From assembly GCA_936450465.1 (NCBI GenBank), contig OW388293.1, positions 27,657,860-27,721,859 of the forward strand: DNA of 64,000 nt, given 5' to 3'. Of this stretch, positions 1 through 11,800 are shown in pieces. The stretch comes from Gibbula magus. Lineage: Eukaryota; Mollusca; Gastropoda; Trochida; Trochidae. Made by a program: the position numbers and the translations under genes. The notes under the pieces were generated by a model, which did not search any database, had not been told where the DNA came from, and was given only the letters and a program-made list of their open reading frames with translations. How positions within the stretch are numbered: the first letter of the stretch is position 1; each line of letters begins with the position of its first letter.

Positions 1-1726
1 TTCTCTGTGCGCCGCACCATGCTTCAAACTGTACCACACCGCCACTGACTATTCCAGGGCTTACATCACTGCCACGGAAAAAGAAAGAAATGAAGAAGGG
101 AATGAAGAAGAAGAAAATTGAAAGTAAAGAGAGCCGAAGTGTGGACAACCAGTATATACACATTATATACATACCTTGTTAGGTCCCTAAAGCTGTTCTG
201 CGCACAACCGCAGGTAAATATTGTGTATATTTGTACGTAAATGCATTGTAATTTCATTGTAATACATGTCATTGCAAATAAAATATTTTTTATTTTATCA
301 AAGAGACAGAGAAAGTGAATGCGAGCTTTCATTGGAAGTTCAGCCAGAACCGCATCATAAAAAACACCCATAAATGCTGAACCGGGTGGCCGATTTTCAT
401 AAAACTTACATGGGGTAAAGAGGAAAGATTCGGCTTTGATTCAATATAAAATTTATACATGCGCACGAAAAACTAAAGTTGCGGCACGTGCCCCGATATG
501 CGCGATAGTCAAAAAGTTGCCTCAAAGTACCGAGGGTACCTTCATTTGGCCCGCTATAGCTTCCGAACGAAGCTGCGCATTTTTTTTCTTTTTACATCAT
601 CGTAAAGAGCAATAAATTGTCTTCAATTCCATGTATCATATGTATATGCGCAGCGAAAAATAAACATGCGGCAAATGATGCGCCAGATGTCGCAAAAAGT
701 TAGTTTTTCAAAAATGAATTTTCTAAGTACTGGGGGTGCCTTCCTTACGCTCTTCATATATTGCGAACCATTTGACGTATTCCAATAATTTTTATATCAT
801 TGTAAAGAGGAATAAATTGTCTTCAAGTACATACGTGTTTCGCATGCGCGCGAAATAATTTACGATTTTATAAAGCTGGAAATAAAGACAAACTTTACAC
901 CGCGCAACATGTATTGCGTTCGCCGCGGTGATTAGTGTATGCTGTGCTCATTAGTACCCATTAGTTCCACGCGCGCTCGGCTCTGGCACCCTCGAGGAGG
1001 TCTCGAGGAGGTCTCGAGGAGGTAACGGTACTGTAATTAGCACAGTCCCGGGGGGACCAAGCAGTGCCAGTAACTTGGTGCGCGTCGGGACCATTCACGT
1101 GGTACTGTCGGGGTAGCGTCACTCTCCTTTGGTTGGTTATATTTTCTGAACCATGAGTCGTATTCTAATAATTTTTACGTCATTGTAAAGAGGAATAAAC
1201 TATCTACAAGCACATATAAATTTCGCAATATGCGCGCTCAGGAGTTTTGATTTCATGAAGCTGGAAATAAAGACAAACTTTAGATGACAATAGAATTATA
1301 ACCATAGGTCGCATTCTAATATTTTTTATATCATTGTAAAGACAAACATCTGGTCTTCAAGTCCATATAAAAATTTCAGTAGCGCGCTCCAAATTCATGA
1401 TGTTATAAGGCCCGAATTAAAGACAATCTTTACAAAGTAATAGAAAAGTAAAGAAAAATCGTAAAAAAATAATTCAAAGATGCGGGTATAAAGCAACCAT
1501 TTGTGTAGGGTGCCGCGACTTGAATTTGTATTCAACGCCCGTATATAGCCCGTATTCGCCATGTAGATGCGGTATATTTCGTAAAAACGGTACCGGAATC
1601 GCCGCCTGGAAATTCCGCCAGCAGAGCTCGTTAGTGCCTAAGCTCAAACTACTGCTGCGAGCTGCGAGCCTGTAAATTCCGCCACAGGGGCTAAAAAGGG
1701 TAAAATATATATACGCAACGTAAGGG
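1..1726 (+). mobile_element. Right part of a piggyBac-like element (truncated by window edge)
   Basis: This is near-collinear with 50752-52427: transposase C-terminal codons, a long AT-rich 3' region with repeated 'CATTGTAAAGAGGAATAAA' motifs, and a right end reading CGCAACGTAAGGG at 1714-1726. It is followed by TTAG, apparently a mutated TTAA target site. The right flank (CAATGTATTACTTG) is the 3' region of a family A element, so piggyBac jumped into that repeat. The left end lies outside the window. Confidence 0.85.
2..121 (+). pseudogene. piggyBac-type transposase, C-terminal remnant
   Basis: Frame 2 reads LCAAPCFKLYHTATDYSRAY followed by an acidic tail rich in E and N and a TGA at 119-121. 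The C-x3-CF-x2-YH pattern is the end of the cysteine-rich C-terminal domain that piggyBac transposases use to bind element ends. Only about 39 codons are in the window. The copy at 50619-50870 has the same tail. Confidence 0.8.
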
Positions 1727-1815
1727 TTAGCAATGTATTACTTGATATAACTTAGATATTCAACCTTAGATAATAATCAATGAAATCCTGATGAGCCCAT
1801 GGCTCTATTTTTTTT
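1727..1815 (+). repeat. Family A 3' terminus (fragment cut by piggyBac)
   Basis: It contains the family A tail (CAATGTATTACTTG, AGATATTCAACCTTAGATAA, CCTGATGAGC, then a CCCATGG hairpin and T-run). It lacks the ACAGAG piece of the 3' hairpin. The element body upstream was displaced by the piggyBac insertion at 1726. Confidence 0.8.
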
Positions 1816-2040
1816 CCTGGTTTCCATGGAAACAATTTGAACTTAGTGCATATTGAGGGTAGGGACCTTTTCCGGTTTCTATCTCCAAAACCGTTCAATA
1901 TTTTTTCACCAAACTTGGTATTTGCTTAGACCTAGTGATAGAGTGGTGCCTCTTGCTACTTTGGCTATTCTGATTTTTTTATTTCTCGTTATTAATGCAG
2001 TATTGAACTTAGTGCTTAGCATAAGTGAAAAATAAGGGTA
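1816..2040 (+). repeat. Tandem-core-type fragment (family F/E-like unit)
   Basis: It holds GTTTCCATGGAAACAA, 'TCTCCAAAACCGTTCA' and 'CCAAACTTGGTATTTG', text also seen in the cores of families C, E and F in this window. No termini are present, so it is an internal piece. The 60-residue open frame here is not protein-like. 2041-2412 is AT-rich intron with nothing I recognise. Confidence 0.5.
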
Positions 2041-2412
2041 ATATGACTAGGTTGGATTGAAAGTTGGAGCGGGGACATCACAGTGCATCACATACACATA
2101 TTTCTAGTTATATAGAATATGGAATGGGTCTCTCTTGACATGTAGTACACTTGTTGTCAGGAACCTGCAGTTATTATACCACTATTTATTATTAGAGAGG
2201 GACTTCAGACCCTTTTGGAAAAGTATTGTGTGAAGAAATTTTTAAGCTCTATTTTGTTAGCTTATTTGATGATTATATCTTGAATTATGAATACACTATT
2301 AACATTAACTTAAAAACAGATTTTGAAAAAAAATATTTTCAGCTTTTTCACAAATTGTGACATATTTGACAAGATAATAAAAGTATATTTATTTTATCAT
2401 TTAATTCAACAG

Positions 2413-2802
2413 TTATCCATGGGTCAAAATCTGTGAAGCAAGAGGAGACATCCGATGCCGTTGTCTACCCTCCTGCACAAGGTTTGAATCTGGATTTTCT
2501 TCAGACAGCAAACAATGTACCACAAGGTGGGAATCAAGAGCAGACAACAAGTTCTGCTGTTGAAAGAGAATCGTCAACTAATGTCCAAATGTTAATGGCT
2601 GAGGTAAAGACTCTGTCGTTAACTAAGGAAAATGTGTCTACAGATGTGAAAAATGTACCACAAAATGGCGCCAAAACAGAACAAACTGACGATAAAACAT
2701 TAGAAACTGTCAACTCAAGCAGGCAGGTAGAGCAAAAATCAAATCCTTCCAAAAGGGGATCAGAAATTTCTGTGCAACATTCAGCCATTACTACTCCAAC
2801 AG
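2413..2802 (+). CDS. RNF213: RNF213-like exon 1 of window (disordered N-terminal region)
   Basis: The acceptor is CAACAG before 2413 and the donor is CAACAG/GTAATT after 2802. It encodes about 130 residues rich in Q, E, S, T and N with no recognisable fold. The ATG near 2419 is out of frame and hits a stop within five codons, so this is an internal exon rather than the start. One base (G) is left over and pairs with AA of the next exon to give Glu. Confidence 0.75.
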
Positions 2803-5800
2803 GTAATTTCTATTTTATATTATTTTGAAAATGGAACATTGAATTCATAGAATAATGCATTTAATACTTGCATGAACTGCAAAACCTATTAAACCTTTCA
2901 TTGTTTCCCCTCCTTGTCTTTATTTTAAGGTCACATGGGCACAACACCACTTTCCAACTCTTCTTGTTAATGCAATATCTCATGAACTGTAGCCATATAT
3001 TCTTTAAGGTAAAATGCAGACCATCTTTGAATAGGGTTGCTACTTTATGGGGACTTGTAACATGATATCCAGCTTCAGTAAACTAGTAAATATGTCTTAT
3101 TTGATTCTACCTACGCAGTGGCAGACATTGCCATTTTAATGATAAACACTTGTTCATAATTAGTTTGGAAGCTCAATGGGTTTGGTTTTTTTTCTTGTAG
3201 AAAATCAGGAGAGGTCGCTAGAAAACACACAAGAAGCTAACGTCTCTAGCTTTGATAGAAATGCAAACATTGCTGACCCTGTAAGCAGGGAAACTGCCTT
3301 GCACCCATCTGAACCCAGACAGGAGAGGATTCAGAATGTGACAACTGAACCACAGTTGAGTAGCCCTTCTGCATCTGCCACTGAAGGCAAACAGGATGTC
3401 TCAGAACCTTTGAAGTTTGAACCACCAAACAATGTGAAATACGAGAAAATTGACAAAGAAGATAATCGTTCATCAGAAGAGACCAATGCTGAATCAGCCA
3501 GAATGAAGAGGACTCTGACATCTGGGGAAGAAAGTGCAGCTAAACGGTCCAGAGGAGTATCAGAGGTCCAGGGAGGATCTGGAGGAACACATGTGATAAG
3601 CGGTATCCAAAATACCCCTAAAAGTGCAGTTGTTCAGGTTGAAAAAGACAATTCACAGAAGACAGCAACTGTACATGTTTCCATGGATGACACACCACAT
3701 GTAGGTGACAAAAAGAACGAAGAGTTACTTCCCTCTGAAACCCCACTTTCTGGTAATATGAGCGATCAACTGGTAACGTCTGAAACTGATGTGAGCTTGA
3801 AGCATAGTAAGCCCGAAGGGGACTGCCACTCTGAAAGCAACAAGAAGCAATATAGCAAGGAGAAGAGTGGAAGATCAGGGAACCAAGCACCACCAGCATC
3901 TTCTTCATTCCCTGAAAGTGATGGTTCCGGTGATACCAAAAAGGAAAAAGGCAAGGGATCGGTTAAGCCAGAAACTAGTGATCCCAACAAAAATACACAA
4001 AATACAAAAATATCTGCCAATAAATCTGGAAAAGGAGACAATAAAGCTAATGAGAAAGCACAAACTTCCAAACAAAACCAAAAAGATGACAGTCAGCAGA
4101 ACAAGAATACTTATAGTCAAGTCGGTTCTGGAAAGCAGGTTGGTGAAGTGATTATCTTTTTCACTTACATAATGTTCTACTTGCTGTTATTACCCACATG
4201 GTACTTCTTAAAGGTGTTTCATAACAAACTGTTATGACACGTGTCATAACACCTTCAAGTAATTTGATTGGCTAACGATGAACTTTGACACAGCCTGGAC
4301 TACTTTATTAATTTATAAAACGAACGTGAATTCATTCATGAAATTAAAATTGTTTTATGACAACACTTGTAATCAATATTTATCTCATTGTTCAGTTGAT
4401 TCAGGAACTCATAGTCACCGCAATGATTGATTTTAATGAATAATTAACAAACACACCTTGACTAGAGCAGGGCTAATAAGCACAAAGTTTAGAATGCAGC
4501 AAGAGTTTTTGCTCTCAATCTTACTGTTTGGAATGACATTGCACCAAACGCTCAGTATCGCTCAGGGGTGAACCTGTTGTTTCAAGTCACTCGAATGAAT
4601 CGGGGGCGGGATAGCGCAGTGGTTAGCGCGTTCGGCTTCGGATCAAGAGGTCCGGGGTTCGAATCCTGCTAGGGGCACGGCAACTTTGTCCGCAGTGGAG
4701 AACTGTTCTACACGCAGTAAGGTTTGGGTGCAATGCTACACTGAATTTCAGCCAACTTCCCAATGCAAGGCATAACTCTTGCCAGTCTCCATTACTGGCT
4801 GATTTAGGCCTTGCAGTATTTCTTAAGAAATCTGTGTTTAGAAATCCAGGCCCATTTCTAGTGCAGCGATTCACTGTCTTGACACAACAAAGCGAGGGAA
4901 ATACCACAAGGGTTAAATCAGCCAGTAATGCAGACTGGCAAGAGTTATGCCTTGCGTTTGGAAGTTGAACAGTTGGGGGTATTAGTGAGCCACACTCACT
5001 TTTTTGCTTGTTTCTTATAAATTACCTCCCTTTGAAGAGTACATAAAATCTCAAGATGAAAAAACCTTTTCAGGTCTGTGGGTCGCAGGGTCACCAAATT
5101 TACAATTTAGAATCCCCATTGAGATATCCTATAAATGTGTCACTGTTGTAATAGTTTAATTGTAATTTTTATACCCCGCTAAGACGTATGCGTTCATGCG
5201 TGTGTTCAAAATCTTTTCGGAGCATATCTCAAAACTCTATGACTTGGAAACTTCAATTTTTTTAGGAAGTTAGTAAATTAGGAATGTCAACTCCAAGGTT
5301 CGTCTTCTCCAGACCTAGACATCTAAATTCTTTATGTACCCTTTTTTGGGCCAAAAAGAATTATTAAATATAGTCACAAGTGACGATAAAAGGATTCAGC
5401 GCATAGATGAGTAAATTATTTGAAATGTAATCAATTAAGCCACTGTAACATTAATATTTAACAACTTGTAAAGAAAGTTGCATTGCATGTCTCTAGCATG
5501 TGTCTAGGATTATTGAGACTCGCATTTCAATGTTCAAAACTTCATATTTGTTTACCCCTGAATAAAAACCCAAAATGTGGCCGAACTATTCATTTGTATA
5601 TGATAATGACTTGAAATGGAATTGTTGAGCAAATATTGGGAACAAATTGCAATAAAGAACTGAGACAGAAGTCTATATGTGACAGAGTTATGTCCCTTTG
5701 AATATAAAGCCAAAACACGAACATTTAAAAAAGGACCATATTCAAGGGGAGATAAAGTTCTAGGAAGAAATTCCAAAATTTGGCTCGTTACTTTGTTAAG

Positions 5801-8800
5801 CACTTATTCAGCTTTAAAATGAGCTATCACACTTGTCTGTACGTGTTGCCATTAGTGAGAAGAAGATTTTTTAAGACGCACCCCTTCAAAATCGCAAAAT
5901 TTCAGTACATTTTCAGTTGGTTTCGAAAATGTCCAAATTGTTCCGTAACTATCAACTTTTATATCATAATGATTTGCAATCGAATTGTTGAGCAAATACA
6001 GGGGAACAAACAGCAAAAATTAACTCTGAAATTAGTTTATATTTGGCAGAGTTATGTCCCTTTGAACATAAAGCCAAAAAACAAACATTTAAAAAATGAC
6101 CATATTCAAGGGGAGATAATTTTAGTTCTAGAACGAAATTAAAAAATTTGGCTCGTTACTTTGTTAACCATTTATTCAGCTTTAAAATGAGCTATCACAC
6201 GTATCTGTACGTGTTGCTGTTAGTGAGGAGAAGATTTTTAAAGACGCACACCTTCAAAATCGCGAAATTTCAGTACATTTTCAGTTTTTGTCAAATTGTG
6301 AAAAGGAATGACTGTTCGCGAGCGATTTTATTTTTTATTCATAAGGACCATAGTATACTCTCACTCTCCAGAAAAAATCATGAAATTCGATGGGTAGGTA
6401 TTTGAGTTATGAGCATTTTTCAAAATCGACCAACTTTGAGTGCTCACTGTTCAAAAAGTATTGGGAGTACACTCTTGAAAAAACACACCATGCATTCACC
6501 AATGCCTCAGCTACATATATATATAAGTTTCAGCGTCGTGGTGCAAGTATTTTCCGAGAAGAAGATTGTCAAAGATGCGAGGGGTCGGGAAATTTTACAG
6601 AAACGCTAAAAACAATATGGCGTCGAAACCACGTGATCTACGATTTCACTGTGATTTACTTTTTTGCTCGTATTGACAATGCGCATCTTTTACAAAAAAT
6701 TGCAAGTCTCTAGCTGCATTTTGAAGAATTTACCCATGTTAAAAATCGAAATTTAGAATCGAACTGGACCTTTAATGGCATTGTCGATTGTGCCCAAAAG
6801 CTTATTTTTAGTAGTTCGTAGTAAGGGCTATCATTTTGCAAAGTTTGGTTGCATTAGCTCTTTTTGTTTGGCCGAAATCGTGACCACGCCCTCGCTGGAA
6901 GAATAATAATAATAATAAAACACGCCAATCTCAATAAGGATTCAGCACTTTAGTGCTGAATCCTTAATTATATACTGTAGACCTTAATTAGATACACAAG
7001 AGTCACACCTATGAAACCAATTTTCAAGGACGAAAAGTCTCAGAAAGTTGTTCTTTTGTTTGCAGACTTCCTGGTCTATGGGGATTTTGAATTGTAGGTT
7101 TATTAACTGTAACTCAGTAAGGGCGAAGGAGGCCATGCTTTAAAACATATTTTATTTGTCTTTTCAAAGATTAAAAGCCTCACCAACCTGAAATGTTTTT
7201 ACAGACTCCTTGGCCAATGTGAAGTATACAATATAGATTTTGTGATTGGAACCTAATGAGGGTATCTAAAAGTCCTACAAGCTGAAATCATGTGTTCAGA
7301 CAACTTTTTCTAATAGATTCTTAAAAGTGTGACTGATCCAACAGTTTGTGTGTCTCTATTTTTTGTTAGCATTAAATAATTTATTTATCTTTTTTAGCTC
7401 ATCAGGCCTGTAAGGCCCGATGGGCGCATGGCATGGCATGGTGTCCGGCGTCCGTCCATCCGTCCGTAAACTTTTCACTTTTTCGACTTCTTATCCAGAA
7501 CCAATGACTCCACAGAGCTGAAATTTTATGTGCAGACGCCTTGGCCAGTGGGGATTCTAAATTGTAGATTTCATGACCCTGTGACCCCAAATGAGGTCAC
7601 AGTAGTCACAACCTTAAAAATCTATTTTCATCTTCTTCTCCAGTTCCAAAAGCTCTAGAGAGCTAAAATGTTGTGTACAGACTTCTTGGCTAATGGGGAT
7701 TCTAAATTGTAGATTTCGTGACCCCGTGAACCCAAATGATGTCACAGGGGTCACATCCTTAAAAACCTATTTTCATCTTCTTCTCCAGTTCCAAAAGGTC
7801 TAGAGAGCTGAAATTGTATGTGCCGACTCCTTGGCTAATGGAGATTCTAAATTGTAGATTTCATAACCCCATGACCCTAAATGGGGTCACAAGGGTCACT
7901 ACCTTAAAAACCTATTTTCATCTTCTTCTCCAGTTCCAAATGGTCTAGAGAACTGAAAAGTTGTGTGCAGATTCCTTGGCCAATGGGGATTCTAAATTGT
8001 AGATTTCGAGACCCAATGACCCCAAATGGGGTCACAGGGGTCACATTCTTAAAAACCTATTTTCATCTTCTTCTCCAGTTCCAAAAGGTCTAGAGAGCTG
8101 AAAAGTTGTGTGCAGACTCCTTAGCCAATGGAGATTCTAAATTGTAGATTTCGTGACCCCATGACCCCAAATGGGGTCACAGGGGTCACATCCTGAAAAA
8201 CCTATTTTCATCTTCTTCTTCAGTTCCAAAAGGTCTAGAGAGCTGAAAAGTTGTGTGCAGACTCCTTGGCCAATGGGGATTCTAAATTGTAGATTGTGTG
8301 ACCCTGTGACCCCAAATGGGGTCACAGGGGTCACAGGGGTCACAGGGGTCACATCCTTAAAAACCTATTTCCATCTTCTTCTCCAGTTCCAAAGGGTCAA
8401 TAGAGCTTAAAAGTTGTGTGCAGACTCCTTGGCCAATGGGGATTCTAAATTGTAGATTGTGTGACCCTGTGACCCCAAGTGGGGTCACAGTGGTCATGAT
8501 CTAAGAACCTATCTTTTGCTTGTAAACAATAACTTAAATATTGAACTGTAGATAGTAAAATAATGAAATCCTGATGAGCTACAGAGCCCATGGCTCTATT
8601 TTTTCATCTTTTTCTCCAAAACAAAAAGACCTAGAAGGCTGAAATGCTGTGTGCAGACACATTAGCCAATTGAGATCCTAAATTGTAGATTTGGTGACCT
8701 GTGGCCCCCAAAACAGGCCTCACGGGCCATGTTCTAAAAATCTATTTCAGTCTTCATCATTAAACAATATAAACCCTGATGAGCTACAGAGCCCATGGCT

Positions 8801-11800
8801 CTATTTTTTGCTTATTGACAATGTATTACTTGAGATAACTTAGATATTCAACCTAAGATAATAAATCAATGAAATCCTAATGAGCTACAGAGCCCACAGC
8901 TCTACTTTTCTCGGATACTGGTAAATGATTTTGTGTCTATTGGTAACATAAATAAAAAATGATTATGTACTCTGATATATAATAACACATTTCACATGAA
9001 TTCAGACTTGTTGATGGATAAGCACTGAGCATTATTTCAGCCAAAAGATATTTACAAAAATATCAATTGAAAGGTTTTAAGAGATGTTACTTCAGCAATT
9101 AATGCTTTACACTTAGCATGTAGCAGTTAAAAGTTTTATTCTTAAGTTAAAAGCTCATTTTTTTCTGTTATGCAAGAGTTCCTTTTGTCTTCAGAAAGGT
9201 CATGGAGCTCAAAACAGGTCATCAAGAGGGAAACAGAATAGGTGAGTTTGACCATGTACCTGTTCTCATATGTCATTCTAAGAAGTCCCATGGATAATTT
9301 TTCAGAAAATCAGTTAATGTTCTGTTCTTCCTGTCCTCAAAAAATAGACGTAGATAATTTCAAGTGTATATTGATTACAACTTGTTTGTTTACAGTGTAT
9401 TAATGTGTAAGAGATTTCAATTCTCTGTTCAACAGGCCAGCCACTGGAGGTTGTGAAGTGGAAGTCATGTTTCATGCAATCATCTCTGAAAAGATGAACT
9501 TTAACAAGAAGGATGACAAGATTTTTATCAGATGTGGACCTGAACACCTTGGTGGATTTGAAAGGGACAAATGGGAAATGACTTTTGTGAGGTAAGATTG
9601 AATTTAATAGAATAATGAAAACAAATCACTTAACAAGTTACCAAAGTTACTGGGTCATCTTACCCATCTTAGTCATTGAAAGAAATTTTATAAAAACAAA
9701 TATTATTATACCCCCGTTACGAAGTAAGCGGGGGTATATAGCGGTCATTCGGTCATTCCGTCCGTCCGTCCGTCCTTCCGTCCGGTCAATTTTCTCAAAA
9801 ACCGTCAAAGCTACATCAACCAAACTTTGTACAGATGTTAACCATGTTCTTCCGATCGCGCACAGACAATTTTCGATTTTCTGAGATTGATATTTTTTGT
9901 CGTTTCCATGGAAACGTCACTTTTTGGACTTAGTTTTATTGTGTTCAATGGGGACAAGTTTTCTCGGATACTGTTCAACCTAGGTGAATGAAATTTTGGT
10001 TGTGAGTACTCATGACCATACTCTTTATCGAGTTCGAAAACCAGTTCCGAAATATTATTTTTTACAGAGTTATGGCCCTTGAATCCGAAATTGAACTTAG
10101 AACCAAAAGAGGTGAGGTGAGGTGAGTTGGTGTTTAACGCCGCTTTCAAGAGTATTTCACTTATATCGCGGCTGCTAGTATTACGGCAGGGAGAAAGCCC
10201 GCAACGCCATGTGGCTATGCATTGCGGTGAAACCTGCGAGCATCGGCTGGAACTAGCGAACCATGGGTGGTACTGCACTTGAACCAAAAGAACTGTGATG
10301 CTCCAATGGGGACAAGTTTTCTCGGAAACTATTACATCTAGGTGAATGAAATTTTACATGTAGGTAGTCCAGATGATACTCTTTATCGAGTTCACAGTCC
10401 AGTTCCGCAATGTTATTTCAAAGCCCTTGAATCTGTAATTGAACTTGGTACAAATTACCGGTGTGATGCCCTAATGGGAAAAATTAAGTTACCTGAAAAA
10501 TATTACATCTGGGTGAATTAAATTTTGTAATAACAGTCAGTTCCTAAAATTATTTTGGACAATATTATGATGCTTGAAGCTTTTTTTTAAACATAGTAAC
10601 CTTCACATCTATAATTCTCAATGGACGGATAGCGGATGACGGGGGTATGTGAGAAATGCTCACTTTTTTCTTGTTTTATTCTGTATGTGTTTTCATGCAC
10701 AGTTAGAAATCATCTACCGATACCTTTTTAGCTCAACGAGAGAGCAGGTACTTTGGCCAATGGGGATTAGAGGTTTTAGTGATGGTTGAATTGTGTGATT
10801 AGAGAACACTTTGTTGTGTTTTTGGAGTCTAAAACTTTTAACATTTAAAGCCTGATGAACGACAAAGTCTATGGCTCTAATTTTTAGTTCATCTTGCCTA
10901 AAAGGCCCGATGGGCTTATGGCATGGCATTGTGTCCATCCGTCCGTCCATCCGTCTGTCTGTAAACTTTTCGCATTTTCGTCTTCTACTCCAGAACTACT
11001 TGGTCTAGGGAGCTGAAATTTTGTGTACAGACTCCTTGGCCAATGGGGTTTCTTAATTGTAGATTTTGTGACCCCATGAGCCCATATGGGGTCACAGGGG
11101 TCACGATTTTAAGAACTTATTTTCAGCTTCTTGTCCAGTTCCAAAAGGTCTAGAGAGCTGAAAAGTTGTGTGCAGACTCCTTGGTCAATGGGGATTACTA
11201 AATATAGGTCACAGAGGCCATGACCTGAAAAGCTGTTTTAATCTTGAGATTTTATGTGCTCTTCAAAGGGAGGTAATTTATAAGAAAGAAAACAGTGTTT
11301 TTATTTGTAGGGGATTTAATCTCTCGGGTTTAAAGATAGGTCAGAGGGGTAGTCCTTAACCCTTACGTTGTGTATTTGTATTTTACCCCTTTTAGCCCCT
11401 GTGGCGGAATTTACATACCCTCCAGCTCGCAGCTTAGGCACTAATTAGCTTTGCTGGCGGAATTTCCAGGCAGCGATTCCGGTACCGTTTTTACGAAATA
11501 TATCACATCTACATCGCGAAAACGGACCATATACAGGCGTTCAATAAAAAAATTCAAGTCTCGGCAACCGTACACAAATGGTTAATTCACACCCGAAACT
11601 TCGAATGAATTTTCTATGATTTTTGTTTTTATTCTATTACTTTTGAAAGATTGTCTTTAATTTGGGCCTCATTACATCATAAATACGAAACAAAAAAATT
11701 CACAATGATATACAAATTATTAGAATGCGACCTTTGGTTATAATTCTATAGCTATGTAAAGTTTGTCTTTATTTCCACCTATAAAATTGTAAATACTTAC

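Noticed and set aside
2534..4120. Minus-strand and alternate-frame ORFs over exons 1 and 2
   Set aside because: They are shadows of a low-complexity coding exon; only the plus frame has matching splice phases.
4598..4672. tRNA gene
   Set aside because: A and B boxes are present but the arms do not form a complete cloverleaf, and the following body is shared with a second copy, so it is a SINE head.
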